This document shows positions 1 through 9,089 of a stretch of 51,272 nt of DNA, piece after piece. The stretch covers positions 1-51,272 of the forward strand of contig NZ_BJNW01000021.1 in the NCBI RefSeq assembly GCF_006539885.1. The letters run 5' to 3'. Position 1 is the stretch's first letter, and the number at the start of each line of letters is the position of its first letter. The position numbers and the translations under genes were made by a program. The DNA is from Kocuria varians (GTDB lineage Bacteria > Actinomycetota > Actinomycetes > Actinomycetales > Micrococcaceae). Below the pieces are notes generated by a model, which searched no databases, was not told where the DNA came from, and was given only the letters and a program-made list of their open reading frames with translations.

Positions 1-17
1 GGGAAACTACTGGTGTG

Positions 18-46
18 TTCATCGAGATGATGCCGCGCGCTAGACT
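18..46 (+). promoter_or_regulatory. Probable promoter of the polysaccharide operon
   Basis: A TTCATC hexamer at 18-23 and TAGACT at 41-46 are separated by exactly 17 bases, matching the spacing of sigma-70-type actinobacterial promoters. The -35 match is only partial. A transcript from about position 53 would have a leader of about 105 bases before the ATG at 158. Confidence 0.35.
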
Positions 47-157
47 GCGAACGATTATGTGGGGAGAGACGGACGGACCGGGCCCGAGGTGCGTGGACGC
101 TGGGCAGCGTGCACGCGCGGGTCACCGAGTCGCCGTCGACAGGGGTATGGAGGACAC

Positions 158-1504
158 ATGACGCTGCGCGACTACGCCGACGTTCTGAAGAAGTGGTGGA
201 AGATCATCGCGGCGCTCGCGGTGGTGGGCCTGGTGGCCGGCGGGATCTTCTCGCTGGTGACCACGTCCAAGTACGAGGCGACGGCGCAGCTGTACGTCTC
301 GATCCCCACGAGCGACTCGGCCACCGAGCTGAACCAGGCGGCGACCTACCTGTCCCGCGAGCTGAAGTCCTACGCGACCGTGGCGTCCTCGCCCTACGTG
401 CTGGGGCCCATGATCGAGGACACCGGCCTGAACCGCTCCGTCTCGGACGTGTCGGACATGGTGGAGGTCACCAACCCGACCGCCACCTCCATCATCCAGA
501 TCAACGCCACGGCGGAGTCGCCGGCGGAGGCGCAGGAGATCGCCAACGGGGTGGCGGACCAGCTGATCAAGGGCGTGGCGTCGCTCTCGCCCGAGGTCGC
601 CAACCGCACCGACGCCGTGCGCGCCGAGGTGCTGAGCCGGGCCCAGCAGCCCACCAAGCCCAGCGGCATCCCGTCCCTGGTGTACCCGGCGGCCGGGCTC
701 GTGCTCGGGGCGCTGCTCGGCGTGGTCCTCGCGTTCGTGCTGGACAGCCTGATCCGCCGCCCGCGCACGCTGCACGAGCTGCGCAGCGTCCAGGGCGCCT
801 CCCTGACGGCCACGGTGCCGCGCCTGAAGCAGCTCAGCGACGCGCTGAGCTTCGACCCGGCCGCCATCGAGCAGTCCGGTGCGGCGCAGCCGAACCCGTA
901 CGTCACCACGCTGCGCTCGCGGCTGCAGCAGCGCCACGCACAGGTGCTGCCGCAGGTGGACGGCTGCGCCACGTTCGTCGTGACCGGCAGCCACACGGGT
1001 GACGGGGCGAGCACGGTGGCCCTGGAGCTCGCCCGCAGCTTCGCCGCCCTGGGCAGCCGCGTGGCCCTGCTGGACGCGCACCTCTCGGACCGCGGCCTCA
1101 CGAACCTGCTGGCGCAGCAGGACCGCCCCGGCGTCTCCGACCTGCTGGAGCGGCGCGCAGGGGTGGACCGCAGCGCGGTGCAGCTCGAACCGGGCCTCAC
1201 GTTCCTGCCCGCCGGTTCGCCCACCGGGCGTGCCAGCGACCTGGTGTGCTCGGAGGACATGGTCTCGCTGCTGCGCGAGCTGCGCGCGGAGTTCGACGTC
1301 GTGATCGTGGACTGCTCCCCGCTGGACGAGTCCGCGGACGCCCCCGTGCTCGGTGAGCTCGCGGACGAGGTGCTGCTCGTGACGGTGCCCGGCCGGGTGG
1401 GCTGGGACCAGCTGGAGACCGGCGTGGCCGGGTTCCGCGAGGTGCCCGTGTCCCTGGTGGCCAACAAGGTGCGCTCGGCCCGCGGACACGCCGGACTGGT
1501 CTGA
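158..1504 (+). CDS. Wzz/BY-kinase-like polysaccharide chain-length protein
   Basis: A 448-residue protein probably controlling polymer chain length or export at the inner membrane. It has the classic fused layout: a first membrane helix near residues 15-35, a Wzz-type extracytoplasmic domain, a second helix near 180-200, then a cytoplasmic CpsD/Etk-like ATPase domain. The Walker A' (VALLDAH) and Walker B (VVIVDCS) strands are visible. The P-loop reads GSHTGDGAST, where kinases have a lysine just before the final S/T, and the C-terminus (SARGHAGLV) lacks the usual tyrosine cluster. The ATG at 158 follows GGAGGA; longer forms starting near 59 have no ribosome binding site. The gene leads a four-gene operon with polymerase, glycosyltransferase and flippase. 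Family assignment is firm; kinase activity is doubtful. Confidence 0.85.
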   Translation: MTLRDYADVLKKWWKIIAALAVVGLVAGGIFSLVTTSKYEATAQLYVSIPTSDSATELNQAATYLSRELKSYATVASSPYVLGPMIEDTGLNRSVSDVSDMVEVTNPTATSIIQINATAESPAEAQEIANGVADQLIKGVASLSPEVANRTDAVRAEVLSRAQQPTKPSGIPSLVYPAAGLVLGALLGVVLAFVLDSLIRRPRTLHELRSVQGASLTATVPRLKQLSDALSFDPAAIEQSGAAQPNPYVTTLRSRLQQRHAQVLPQVDGCATFVVTGSHTGDGASTVALELARSFAALGSRVALLDAHLSDRGLTNLLAQQDRPGVSDLLERRAGVDRSAVQLEPGLTFLPAGSPTGRASDLVCSEDMVSLLRELRAEFDVVIVDCSPLDESADAPVLGELADEVLLVTVPGRVGWDQLETGVAGFREVPVSLVANKVRSARGHAGLV

Positions 1505-1509
1505 GCGCG

Positions 1510-2928
1510 GTGACCGCGATGAATCCCGTCGCCGGTGCCGTGCTGCTGCTCTCCGCCTCCGCCGTGGTGGGGATCCTGGCGCTGATCCACATCCGCACCC
1601 GGCAGCGCGTGGACGGGCTGAACCTGCGCCTGTTCATGGTGCTGAACTTCCTGCTGGCCAACGTGGTCTCCGGCTTCGCGCACGTCCTGGGCTGGTCCAA
1701 GGACCGCGGCTTCTACGAGGTGCTCTCGGGCGAGCCCGTGGGCTCCACCTCCGGGCTGACCACCGCGGCGTGGGCCACGCTGCTCGCGAGCTGCGCCCTG
1801 TGGGCGGGGCTCGTGGTGCCGCGGCCGCGCCTGTTCCCGGCGCGTGCCGGGTCCCGCGAGCTTCCCCGGCGTCCGCTCGTGCCGGAGAACCTGTACTCGT
1901 TCGCCTCCGCCCACCGGGTGGGCGTGGGCGGTGTGGCGCTGGTCTTCGCGGCCGCGGGCGCCATGGGCCTGCTCAAGGTCATGGGCGCCACCACGGACCA
2001 GACCGGCGGCCGGATCATCTCCGTGGACGGCGGCAACGCCCGCTACGCGTTCCTCGCCGGCTGGCTGCCGTGGGCCGTGACGATCCTGGTGCTCGCGCTG
2101 GCCGCACGACGCCGGGCGACCGGCCAGGCCGTGTGGAACACCCTGCTGCTCGTGGGCGGGCTCGGCGCGCTCGCCGTGAGCGCCACCTGGAACGGCGGCC
2201 GCGCGGAGATCGCCTACGTGGCCTTCCCCCTGCTGGCGCTGATGCTGCCCCGGATCAACATCCTGCGGTGGCCGCTGATCGTCACGGGGGCGGTGGCCAT
2301 GGTCGTGTTCGTCGTGGCCACGACCTCCCAGCGCGTGGGCGCGACCACCGACCCGTGGTCCTTCATCGACTGGCAGTGGGGCCGGTTCTCGATGTCCGCG
2401 TGGGCCGCGAACCACACGGCGCTGCACGGGTCACTGCACGGTGAGACCGTGTGGAGCGCCCTGATCAACGTGCCCCTGGCGCTGCTGCACTTCGCGGGCG
2501 TCCAGGCGGAGAACCCGTTCCGCTCCATGGTGCAGGTCTCCGGCTACGACCTGCTCGGGGGAGAGGACCAGATCTACGTGGTCCCCGGCTTCAGCTCCGA
2601 GATGCTGCTGAACTTCGGCATGGTGGGCGTGGTCGCGGGATACTTCCTGCTGGGGCTGTTCTCCGCGGTCATCTCTGACGCCTACACGCGCAGCCGCAGC
2701 GAGACCAACCGCGTGCTGCTCGCCACGGTCGGCTCCACGCTGGTCTTCCAGGGGATCGTGGGCCAGCTGGAGTCGTTCGAGGTGTTCGTGACGCTGTCGA
2801 TCCTGCCGCTGTGGGGGCTGTGGATCGCGGAACGGCTCTTCGCGCGCCCCTACGACCTGGGGCAGCCGCTCGAGGACCTCCCAGCGGTGGCCGGCGAGGA
2901 GAAGGCCAGGGCACCCGCCCGCTGCTGA
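1510..2928 (+). CDS. Wzy-like oligosaccharide repeat-unit polymerase
   Basis: A polytopic membrane protein of about 470 residues with roughly ten to twelve hydrophobic segments and a long extracytoplasmic stretch around residues 270-370, the usual profile of O-antigen/capsule polymerases that join lipid-linked repeat units at the outer face of the membrane. Wzy proteins share little sequence, so the call rests on topology, length and position between the Wzz-like gene and the glycosyltransferase and flippase genes. A GTG at 1510 and an in-frame ATG at 1519 are both possible starts, only a few bases after the preceding stop. The C-terminal tail is cytoplasmic and charged. Another multi-pass enzyme such as an O-antigen ligase cannot be excluded. 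Confidence 0.7.
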   Translation: MTAMNPVAGAVLLLSASAVVGILALIHIRTRQRVDGLNLRLFMVLNFLLANVVSGFAHVLGWSKDRGFYEVLSGEPVGSTSGLTTAAWATLLASCALWAGLVVPRPRLFPARAGSRELPRRPLVPENLYSFASAHRVGVGGVALVFAAAGAMGLLKVMGATTDQTGGRIISVDGGNARYAFLAGWLPWAVTILVLALAARRRATGQAVWNTLLLVGGLGALAVSATWNGGRAEIAYVAFPLLALMLPRINILRWPLIVTGAVAMVVFVVATTSQRVGATTDPWSFIDWQWGRFSMSAWAANHTALHGSLHGETVWSALINVPLALLHFAGVQAENPFRSMVQVSGYDLLGGEDQIYVVPGFSSEMLLNFGMVGVVAGYFLLGLFSAVISDAYTRSRSETNRVLLATVGSTLVFQGIVGQLESFEVFVTLSILPLWGLWIAERLFARPYDLGQPLEDLPAVAGEEKARAPARC

Positions 2929-2997
2929 GCGGTTCAGGACACGTCGGGGGAGGGCGCTCGCAACGGGCGCGTCCAATCATTCTTGGGGGAAAGACAC

Positions 2998-3846
2998 ATG
3001 CCAGTGCTCACGGTCATCATGCCCGCCTACAGGGCGGCCGGCACGATCGGCGGCAGCATCCGTTCCACGCTGCGGGCCATGCCGCGCGACGCCCGGCTCG
3101 TCGTCGGCGTCGACGGGCCCGACGCCGCCACGGAAGCCGCCGCGCGCGCCGTGGCGGATCCGCGCGTCGTCGTGCGGGTCCACGAACGCAACCAGGGCTC
3201 GGTCGCGTGCACGCGGCGGCTGCTGCTCGAGACCGACGGGGAGTTCGTGGCCAAGATGGACGCGGACGACTACTGCCTGCCGTGGCGCTTCCGGCTGGAG
3301 CTCGCGGCGGTGCGCCACGCGGACATCGTGTGCGGCACGGGAATCCGCTTCGGTGCGGGGATCCCGCGGCCGTCCTACTTCGGATCGCTGACCTCCCGGG
3401 AGATCGGCGCGCTGCTGCCGTTCACGAACCCCCTGTTCCACCCGAGCATGCTCGCGCGCCGCCAGAGCCTGCTGGACGCGAACGCCTACGCCGTGGACTC
3501 GCCGGCCGAGGACTACGTGCTGTGGCACGACGCCCTGCTCAACGGGGCCCGGCTCGCGAAGCTCGCCACGCCCGTGATCGCCTACCGGCTCAGCGAGGGC
3601 CAGATCTCGGGCGCCTCGGACTACCACCAGCGGGTCGAGGCGGACCCCGAGGTGCGCCGCGTCTACGAGGCCTGGGCCCGCGCGAACAACCGGATGTGGC
3701 TGCTCGAGGACGGTGGGACACCCTCCCACCCCCGGGTCACCGCCGAGCACGCCGAGGAGATCCTGAGCCAGGTGCGACCGGTCACGCGACCCTACGCCCG
3801 GCGCCAGATCGCCCTGCACGCGAGCCCTGCGGGGTCCGCATGCTGA
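2998..3846 (+). CDS. Glycosyltransferase family 2
   Basis: A 282-residue GT-A fold glycosyltransferase that would add one sugar of the lipid-linked repeat unit on the cytoplasmic side. It opens with the typical VLTVIMPAYRAAGTIGGSI strand-turn-helix of GT2 enzymes. The sequence KMDADDYCLPWR holds the metal/nucleotide-sugar binding DxD (DADD), and SPAEDYVLW supplies the expected ED acidic pair of the catalytic region. The ATG at 2998 is preceded by GGGGGAAAG; an in-frame TTG at 2983 lies inside that binding site and is less likely. The stop overlaps the start of the flippase gene (ATGCTGA). Donor and acceptor sugars cannot be read from the sequence. Confidence 0.88.
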   Translation: MPVLTVIMPAYRAAGTIGGSIRSTLRAMPRDARLVVGVDGPDAATEAAARAVADPRVVVRVHERNQGSVACTRRLLLETDGEFVAKMDADDYCLPWRFRLELAAVRHADIVCGTGIRFGAGIPRPSYFGSLTSREIGALLPFTNPLFHPSMLARRQSLLDANAYAVDSPAEDYVLWHDALLNGARLAKLATPVIAYRLSEGQISGASDYHQRVEADPEVRRVYEAWARANNRMWLLEDGGTPSHPRVTAEHAEEILSQVRPVTRPYARRQIALHASPAGSAC

Positions 3847-5099
3847 ACCAGGTCAAGTCCCTGATCGAGCGGATCATCCCGCGGCTGTCCTCCGCGCTGG
3901 TCATCCTCACGCTGGCCGCGCTGACCAACCCGCACTACGTGGGCATCTACAACGTGGTCACGCTGCTCTACACGGCCATCCAGGCCACCATCGACTCCGG
4001 TGCCCGCTTCGCCGTGATGCGCGTGCTCACCGAGCCCGGCGGCATGAAGATCATGAACCGCTACCGGATGTTCATGCCCGTCGTGGCGTTCGAGCTGCTG
4101 GTCGCGCTCATGCTGTTTCTGCTGTGGAACGGGACGCTCGAGAACTGGGGCGAGTTCTTCCAGGTGCTCCCCGTGGCGTTCGCGCCCGGTTTCGGTGCCC
4201 TCGGTCTGCTCTACGTGGGCACGCTGCAGGCCACGAGCCAGTGGGGTCTGCTCGCCCGGCTGCAGTTCCGGGCCGCCCTCGTGGGCCTGCTGGTGGGTGG
4301 CACCACCCTGATCCTCACCCACTCGCTGCTGGGCCCGGCCCTGCAGCTCGCCGTCACGGAGGGCGTGTTCGCGCTGCTGTGCTGGCGGAGGGCACGCAAG
4401 AACACGCTGCCCATCCCGCACTCCGCCCCGGGCGAGAAGTCGATCCTCTCGGACATGGGAGCCATGTCCGGCTACGCGCTGATGGCGTGGCTGCAGGGCC
4501 AGGCGGAGCGGCTGTTCATGACGTTCTTCGCGGGCACCGCCGTGCTCGGCATCTACACCGCGGGCAGCGCGGTGGGCCGCGCCCCGGGAGACGCCCTGGC
4601 GGCGTCGACCGCGAACATGGTCCGCGTGGCCGTCGCGGACAAGGAGACCCCGGACGAGATCCGGGACACGAGCAACCGCTTCCTCAGCGGGGCGCTGATG
4701 CTCGCCGTGGTCGGGGTGGTCGTGGCGCAGGTGGCCGCGATCGTGCTCGGGCCGCTGCTGGGGGCCAAGTGGAACGCCGCCATGGCCATGGTCCCGTTCA
4801 TCGCCATGGTCTCGTTCCCCGGCGTGCTCTCGTGGGCGGCCTCCGTGCTGCTCGTGCGCACCGGTGCCGCGTGGAAGACGTTCGTGGGCCCGGTGATCGG
4901 CATCGTCTTCGGCGCGGTGATCGCGTGGGTCGCCTCGTTCGACCTCAACCTGGCCGCCACGTTCCTCGTGGTGCGCGAGTTCGCGGTGGTCCTGGTGGCC
5001 TACCTATTCATCGGCCGGGCCGCGCCCTGGCGCTCCTTCTGGCTCGGCCTGGCCCTCACGGTCGTGGGCATGACCACCTGCTGGCTCGTGGTGCTCTGA
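3840..5099 (+). CDS. Wzx-like polysaccharide flippase (MATE/MOP family)
   Basis: A 419-residue membrane protein with about twelve hydrophobic helices arranged like the MOP superfamily flippases that turn lipid-linked repeat units across the membrane. The N-terminal helices (KSLIERIIPRLSSALVILTL, then NPHYVGIYNVVTLLYTAIQ) resemble Wzx/RfbX proteins, and a second half beginning near residue 200 repeats the fold. The ATG at 3840 overlaps the upstream stop by seven bases, so translation is probably coupled. It is the last gene of the + strand operon and is followed at once by a strong hairpin. Together with the Wzz-like and Wzy-like genes it defines a Wzx/Wzy-dependent pathway. Confidence 0.8.
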   Translation: MLNQVKSLIERIIPRLSSALVILTLAALTNPHYVGIYNVVTLLYTAIQATIDSGARFAVMRVLTEPGGMKIMNRYRMFMPVVAFELLVALMLFLLWNGTLENWGEFFQVLPVAFAPGFGALGLLYVGTLQATSQWGLLARLQFRAALVGLLVGGTTLILTHSLLGPALQLAVTEGVFALLCWRRARKNTLPIPHSAPGEKSILSDMGAMSGYALMAWLQGQAERLFMTFFAGTAVLGIYTAGSAVGRAPGDALAASTANMVRVAVADKETPDEIRDTSNRFLSGALMLAVVGVVVAQVAAIVLGPLLGAKWNAAMAMVPFIAMVSFPGVLSWAASVLLVRTGAAWKTFVGPVIGIVFGAVIAWVASFDLNLAATFLVVREFAVVLVAYLFIGRAAPWRSFWLGLALTVVGMTTCWLVVL

Positions 5100-5141
5100 C
5101 GACGACGGCGGGCAACCCTTTCGGGTTGCCCGCCGTCGTCG
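5100..5141. terminator. Bidirectional hairpin terminator
   Basis: A perfect 19-bp inverted repeat (arms 5100-5118 and 5123-5141) with a TTTC loop sits one base after the flippase stop and 19 bases before the convergent fcl stop. It has no U-tract, common in high-GC actinobacteria, and can serve both strands. Confidence 0.88.
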
Positions 5142-5160
5142 TGCGGTCGGGGTGCCGCGG

Positions 5161-6231
5161 CTACGCGCCCCGCGCGGAGTCCCGGTGCGAGCGGTACCAG
5201 GCCACGGCGTCGTCGAGACCCGTGGGGAGGTCGATGGTCGCGGTCCAGCCGAGGGAGCTCAGCAGGGACACGTCCATGAGCTTGCGCGGGGTGCCGTCCG
5301 GCTTGGAGTCGTCCCAGTGGGTGACCCCGGTGTAGCCGGTGGCGTCCGCCATCAGGCCGGCGAGCTCCTTGATGGAGACGTCCTCGCCCGTGCCCACGTT
5401 GACCTGCTGGGGGCCGTCGTAGTGCTCCATGAGGTGCAGGCAGGCCGCGGCGAGGTCGTCCACGTGCAGGAACTCGCGCCGCGGAGAGCCGGAGCCCCAG
5501 TTGGTGATCTCGGTGTCGCCGTTGCGCACCGCCTGGTCGTAGCGGCGGATCATGGCCGGCAGCACGTGCGAGCCGGTGGGGGAGAAGTTGTCCCCGGGCC
5601 CGTAGAGGTTCGTGGGCATGGCCGAGATCCACGGCAGGCCGTACTGGCGGCGCACCGACTGGACGTGCAGGATGCCCGCGATCTTGGCGATCGCGTAGGC
5701 GTCGTTGGTGGGTTCGAGGTAGCCGGTCAGCAGCGCCCCCTCGCGCAGCGGCTGCTCCGCGAGCTTCGGGTAGATGCAGGAGGAGCCCAGGAACAGGACG
5801 CGCTCCACCTCCACCGCGCGGGCGGCGTCGAGCAGGTTCAGCTGGATCCGCAGGTTGTCCGAGAGGAAGTCCACGGGACGCGTGTTGTTCGCCCCGATCC
5901 CCCCGACCTTCGCGGCCGCGAGCACCATGTAGCGCGGGCGGTGCTCGGCCATGAACGCCTCCACGGCCTCGCGGTCGCGCAGGTCCAGCTCCCGGGAGGT
6001 GGCCCCGATCAGGTTCTCGAAGCCCTGCTTCTCGAGCTGGCGCCAGATGGCCGAGCCCACGAGCCCCCGGTGTCCCGCCACGTAGAACGGGGCGGTGCGG
6101 TCCAGCTCGTGCGGCACGTAGACGACGTCGTCGCTCGTGCGGGCGTCCGCGGGGTCGCTGACGGTGTGGGGCCAGTCGAGCCCCGTGTCGATGGTTCCGA
6201 TGTCTTCTGCGTTGTCCACGTTCGTCCTCAT
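5161..6231 (-). CDS. fcl: GDP-L-fucose synthase
   Basis: Converts GDP-4-keto-6-deoxymannose to GDP-L-fucose by epimerisation and NADPH reduction. This is an SDR-family enzyme with the cofactor motif GHRGLVGS at residues 53-60, the SSCIYP and AYAIAKIAG blocks (active-site Ser and YxxxK), and the family-typical [20 protein letters not shown] and [10 protein letters not shown] sequences. At 356 residues it is about 45 longer than usual because of an acidic N-terminal extension before the Rossmann fold. The ATG at 6231 overlaps the gmd stop (ATGA), which supports this start; an internal GTG closer to the fold has no ribosome binding site. It is co-transcribed with gmd, the preceding pathway step. 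Confidence 0.95.
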   Translation of the reverse strand: MRTNVDNAEDIGTIDTGLDWPHTVSDPADARTSDDVVYVPHELDRTAPFYVAGHRGLVGSAIWRQLEKQGFENLIGATSRELDLRDREAVEAFMAEHRPRYMVLAAAKVGGIGANNTRPVDFLSDNLRIQLNLLDAARAVEVERVLFLGSSCIYPKLAEQPLREGALLTGYLEPTNDAYAIAKIAGILHVQSVRRQYGLPWISAMPTNLYGPGDNFSPTGSHVLPAMIRRYDQAVRNGDTEITNWGSGSPRREFLHVDDLAAACLHLMEHYDGPQQVNVGTGEDVSIKELAGLMADATGYTGVTHWDDSKPDGTPRKLMDVSLLSSLGWTATIDLPTGLDDAVAWYRSHRDSARGA

Positions 6232-7268
6232 GCTGCGTGCTCGGGTGTCCAGATGTGCTGCGCCACGGTGTCGATCCAGGGGGTGCCCGCGCACTCGAGC
6301 GCGGCGATGTCGGCATCCACCATGATGCGCGCCAGTTCCGGGGCGTGCACCGTGGCCTTCCACCCCAGCTTCTCCTCCGCCTTGGAGGGGTCCCCGATCA
6401 GGGCGTCCACCTCGGTGGGGCGCAGGTAGCGCTCGTCGAAGCGCACGTGCTTCTCCCAGTCCAGGCCGGCGTGCTCGAAGGAGGTCTCCAGGAACTCGCG
6501 CACGGTGCTCGGGCGGCCCGTGGCCAGCACGAAGTCCTCCGGCTCGTCCACCTGCAGCATCCGCCACATGCCCTCGACGTACTCCGCGGCGTAGCCCCAG
6601 TCGCGCACGGCGTCCAGGTTGCCCATGTAGAGGTGCTCCTGCTTGCCGGCCTTGATGGCCGCCACGGCGCGCGTGATCTTGCGGGTCACGAAAGTCTCGC
6701 CGCGGCGCGGGGACTCGTGGTTGAAGAGGATCCCGTTCACGGCGAACATGTCGTACGCCTCGCGGTAATTCTTGGTGATCCAGTACGAGTAGATCTTGGC
6801 GGCGCCGTAGGGCGAGCGCGGGTAGAACGGGGTGTTCTCGTCCTGCGGCGGGGGAGTGGCCCCGAACAGCTCGGACGTGGAGGCCTGGTAGAAGCGGCAC
6901 TTCACACCCGCGCGGCGCACGGCCTCGAGCAGGCGGATGGTGCCGAGCCCCGTGGTGTCACCCGTGTGCTCCGGCTCGTCGAAGGACACGCGCACGTGGG
7001 ACTGCGCGCCCAGGTTGTAGACCTCGTCCGGGTCGATCTCGCCCATCAGCGTGACCAGGCGCGCGGCGTCCGAGAGGTCCCCGTAGTGCAGGAACAGCCG
7101 GGCGTCCGGGTTGTGGGGGTCCTGGTACAGGTGGTCGATGCGCGACGTGTTGAACGTGGAGGCGCGGCGGATCAGCCCGTGCACCTCGTAGCCCTTGGAC
7201 AGCAGCAGCTCCGCCAGGTAGGAGCCGTCCTGCCCGGTGATGCCCGTGATCAGTGCCTTCTTGCTCAT
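6228..7268 (-). CDS. gmd: GDP-mannose 4,6-dehydratase
   Basis: A 346-residue extended SDR enzyme that converts GDP-D-mannose to GDP-4-keto-6-deoxy-D-mannose, the first committed step to GDP-L-fucose. The sequence starts with [19 protein letters not shown] (NADP binding) followed by [18 protein letters not shown], both nearly invariant in Gmd. The active site is visible as QASTSELFG (Thr/Ser and Glu) and [10 protein letters not shown] (YxxxK). Length is a little short of the E. coli enzyme but complete. The ATG at 7268 follows GGGGAGAG. The gene lies between a WcaI-like glycosyltransferase gene and fcl on the same strand, so synthesis and transfer of the fucosyl donor are co-expressed. Confidence 0.96.
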   Translation of the reverse strand: MSKKALITGITGQDGSYLAELLLSKGYEVHGLIRRASTFNTSRIDHLYQDPHNPDARLFLHYGDLSDAARLVTLMGEIDPDEVYNLGAQSHVRVSFDEPEHTGDTTGLGTIRLLEAVRRAGVKCRFYQASTSELFGATPPPQDENTPFYPRSPYGAAKIYSYWITKNYREAYDMFAVNGILFNHESPRRGETFVTRKITRAVAAIKAGKQEHLYMGNLDAVRDWGYAAEYVEGMWRMLQVDEPEDFVLATGRPSTVREFLETSFEHAGLDWEKHVRFDERYLRPTEVDALIGDPSKAEEKLGWKATVHAPELARIMVDADIAALECAGTPWIDTVAQHIWTPEHAA

Positions 7269-7319
7269 GGTGTTCTCTCCCCTTGTGAATCGGTTCTGCG
7301 GGACCGGGGCCCCGGTGGA

Positions 7320-8585
7320 TCAGGAATTGACGGTTGCCGGTGCCCGGTCCTCGGCCACGAGGCCGGGGCGCAGCTTGCCGAGGGCCGAGACGAAGGACCG
7401 CACGGCGGCACCCCGGCTCAGCACCTCGCGGACGTAGCGGCGGCCCCCGCGGTGGACGGTGTCGCCGGTGGCGACCCACTCCTCGTGCAGGCGCAGCGCG
7501 CCGTCCACGAGGGCTTCGGGGTCACCGGGTGCCACGCGGATGCCGGCGTCCGCGGCCGCGAGCTCCGAGGCGGAGGGCCCCTCGGCCTCGACGGCGGCGA
7601 GCACCGGGCGCTCCGCGGTGAAGTAGCTCGTGAGCTTGCTCGGGACGCACATCTCCTTGAGGCCCGCGCGCTCGTTGACGAGCAGGATGTCCGCGGCGCG
7701 CAGCAGGCCCGCGTAGGTGTCGTTGTCCACGCTGGGCAGCACCTCGAAGCGCGGCGTGGTGGCCGCGAGCTCCTCGAGCTGGGGACGCTGGTGCCCACCG
7801 CCCACGAGCACGAAGCGCAGCGGTGCACCACGGCGCTCGGCAATCTGGGCGGCCGCGGCGACGTTCGGAAGGTCCTGCTTGGCGCCCATGTTGCCGGTGT
7901 GCAGCACGACGACGTCCTCCGGGCCCCACCCGAAGCGCTGGCGCAGCGCGGCGGTGTCCACGGTGGGCGCCTCCGCGATGTGGGTCCAGTTGCGGACAGT
8001 GGTGATGCGCTCCCCGGCCACGCCCATGTGACGGCGCAGGTAGTCGGAGAAGCGGTCGTGGATCACGACCACCCCGTTGCAGGAGCGCAGGAACGCGCCC
8101 TCGACCGCGCGCATCACGCGGGTGACGAGGCCCCCGGCCGCGCCGGTCTCGGAGAGGCCGGCGGTGTAGATGTCTTGCACCCACACGAGCACCGGGGTGC
8201 GGGCCAGGGCGGCGCGGACGCGCACGATCGCGGAGGCGAACAGCGCCGGCGTGATGACGACGACGACGTCAGGCTTCCCCCACGGGGCCCGCGCGGCGCG
8301 CAGGCCGAAGACGATCTCCATGCCCAGGCGGCGCAGCTGGCCGGCGTCGTGCGGCACGGGGTGCGGGATGCGGCGCACGGGGACGCCGTCGATGACCTCG
8401 AGCGGGCCGTCCTCGCGCGGGTAGCCCTCGTGGACCTGCCACTGCGGGTAGTGCGGCAGGCCGGTGACGACCTCCACGTCCCACCCGTCCTCGCGCAGCG
8501 CGCGCGCCATCCCGGCGGTGTAGGGCGCGATGCCGGTGTGCTCCGGCGCATAGTTGAGACCGACGATCAGGATGCGTGAGCTCAC
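7320..8585 (-). CDS. WcaI-like glycosyltransferase (GT4)
   Basis: A 421-residue GT-B fold enzyme resembling WcaI, the putative fucosyltransferase of colanic acid synthesis. The N-terminus, ILIVGLNYAPEHTGIAPYT, and GLPHYPQWQVHEGY are characteristic of that family. The C-terminal nucleotide-sugar domain includes VVLHTGNMGAKQDLPNV and the acidic region LLVNERAGLKEMCVPSKLTS, which matches the E-x7-E type motif of GT4 enzymes. It starts with an ATG at 8585 and is first in the - strand operon with gmd and fcl, which fits a role as GDP-fucosyltransferase; acceptor and linkage are unknown. A 51-base gap separates it from gmd. Confidence 0.87.
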   Translation of the reverse strand: MSSRILIVGLNYAPEHTGIAPYTAGMARALREDGWDVEVVTGLPHYPQWQVHEGYPREDGPLEVIDGVPVRRIPHPVPHDAGQLRRLGMEIVFGLRAARAPWGKPDVVVVITPALFASAIVRVRAALARTPVLVWVQDIYTAGLSETGAAGGLVTRVMRAVEGAFLRSCNGVVVIHDRFSDYLRRHMGVAGERITTVRNWTHIAEAPTVDTAALRQRFGWGPEDVVVLHTGNMGAKQDLPNVAAAAQIAERRGAPLRFVLVGGGHQRPQLEELAATTPRFEVLPSVDNDTYAGLLRAADILLVNERAGLKEMCVPSKLTSYFTAERPVLAAVEAEGPSASELAAADAGIRVAPGDPEALVDGALRLHEEWVATGDTVHRGGRRYVREVLSRGAAVRSFVSALGKLRPGLVAEDRAPATVNS

Positions 8586-8662
8586 GCCTACTCCTCCCCC
8601 ATGGAGACGCGGGCATCACCCGCGTTTCCCCCAGATACGGTGGATCTCCCCAGATCCCCCGA

Positions 8663-8687
8663 GGGCCGCGGTGTTCCACCGTGGCCC
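8663..8687. repeat. Strong leader hairpin
   Basis: Eleven paired bases on each side (8663-8673 with 8677-8687, one G-U pair) with a three-base loop. It lies upstream of the glycosyltransferase gene on the - strand and could act in that mRNA leader. Confidence 0.45.
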
Positions 8688-8905
8688 GTGAACGGTGCCG
8701 ACGTTTCTGAACTCTCCAGTTCATCGACGATCGCCATCATAACTCTGCACCGCAAGACACTTCACCAGAATGACGACAATTCTGTGTGGGCCCATATAGG
8801 TACAACCGGGCAAAAGCGCAGGTGGGACCCCGAAAAACAGTCTTCTAAATGTAAAACCACACATTAGGGGACGGATTCATGGGGGCTCTCGAGGTACCTC
8901 CTGGC

Positions 8906-8911
8906 TATGAT
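8906..8911 (+). promoter_or_regulatory. Candidate -10 box for the hydrolase/carrier-protein operon
   Basis: TATGAT differs from the consensus by one base and sits in AT-rich sequence. No good -35 is visible. Transcription from about 8918 would give a leader of about 170 bases before the ATG at 9090. Confidence 0.35.
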
Positions 8912-9089
8912 TAATGAGTGCAAAGCCGCACCCGTCACGGGGGAACGTGAGGGTCGAGCGGCGCGCGGGGGCAGGGATCCGATCGACGCGGTGGGGTGCC
9001 GGTTCGCAGGGGAGAGCCCGCCGGCCACGGTGGGGACAGGGCGACGGAGCACGGCTGAGGTGAATTCGTCGCAGGACTGGGGAGTATTC

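Larger units (their letters stand above)
8586..9089. promoter_or_regulatory. Long divergent control region between the fucose operon and the carrier-protein operon
   Basis: About 500 bases without a convincing gene, with an unusually AT-rich stretch at 8730-8930. It holds several inverted repeats: 8607-8625 (7-bp stem), 8663-8687 (11-bp stem, one G-U pair), TGAACT/AGTTCA at 8708-8723 and CAGAAT/ATTCTG at 8766-8784. The last two look like operator half-sites. Divergent promoters are expected here. Confidence 0.5.

Noticed and set aside
394-2427. 677-codon open frame on the - strand
   Set aside because: Shadow of the Wzz-like and Wzy-like genes; composition is Arg/His/Gln-rich with no family resemblance, and the + strand genes have motifs and ribosome sites.
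6237-8579. 780-codon open frame on the + strand
   Set aside because: Antisense to gmd and the GT4 gene, both firmly identified; the peptide is low-complexity His/Gly/Arg.
8907-9089. In-frame 61-codon extension of the hydrolase gene
   Set aside because: No homologous sequence is apparent, it starts inside the -10-like box, and GGGGAG directly precedes the ATG at 9090.
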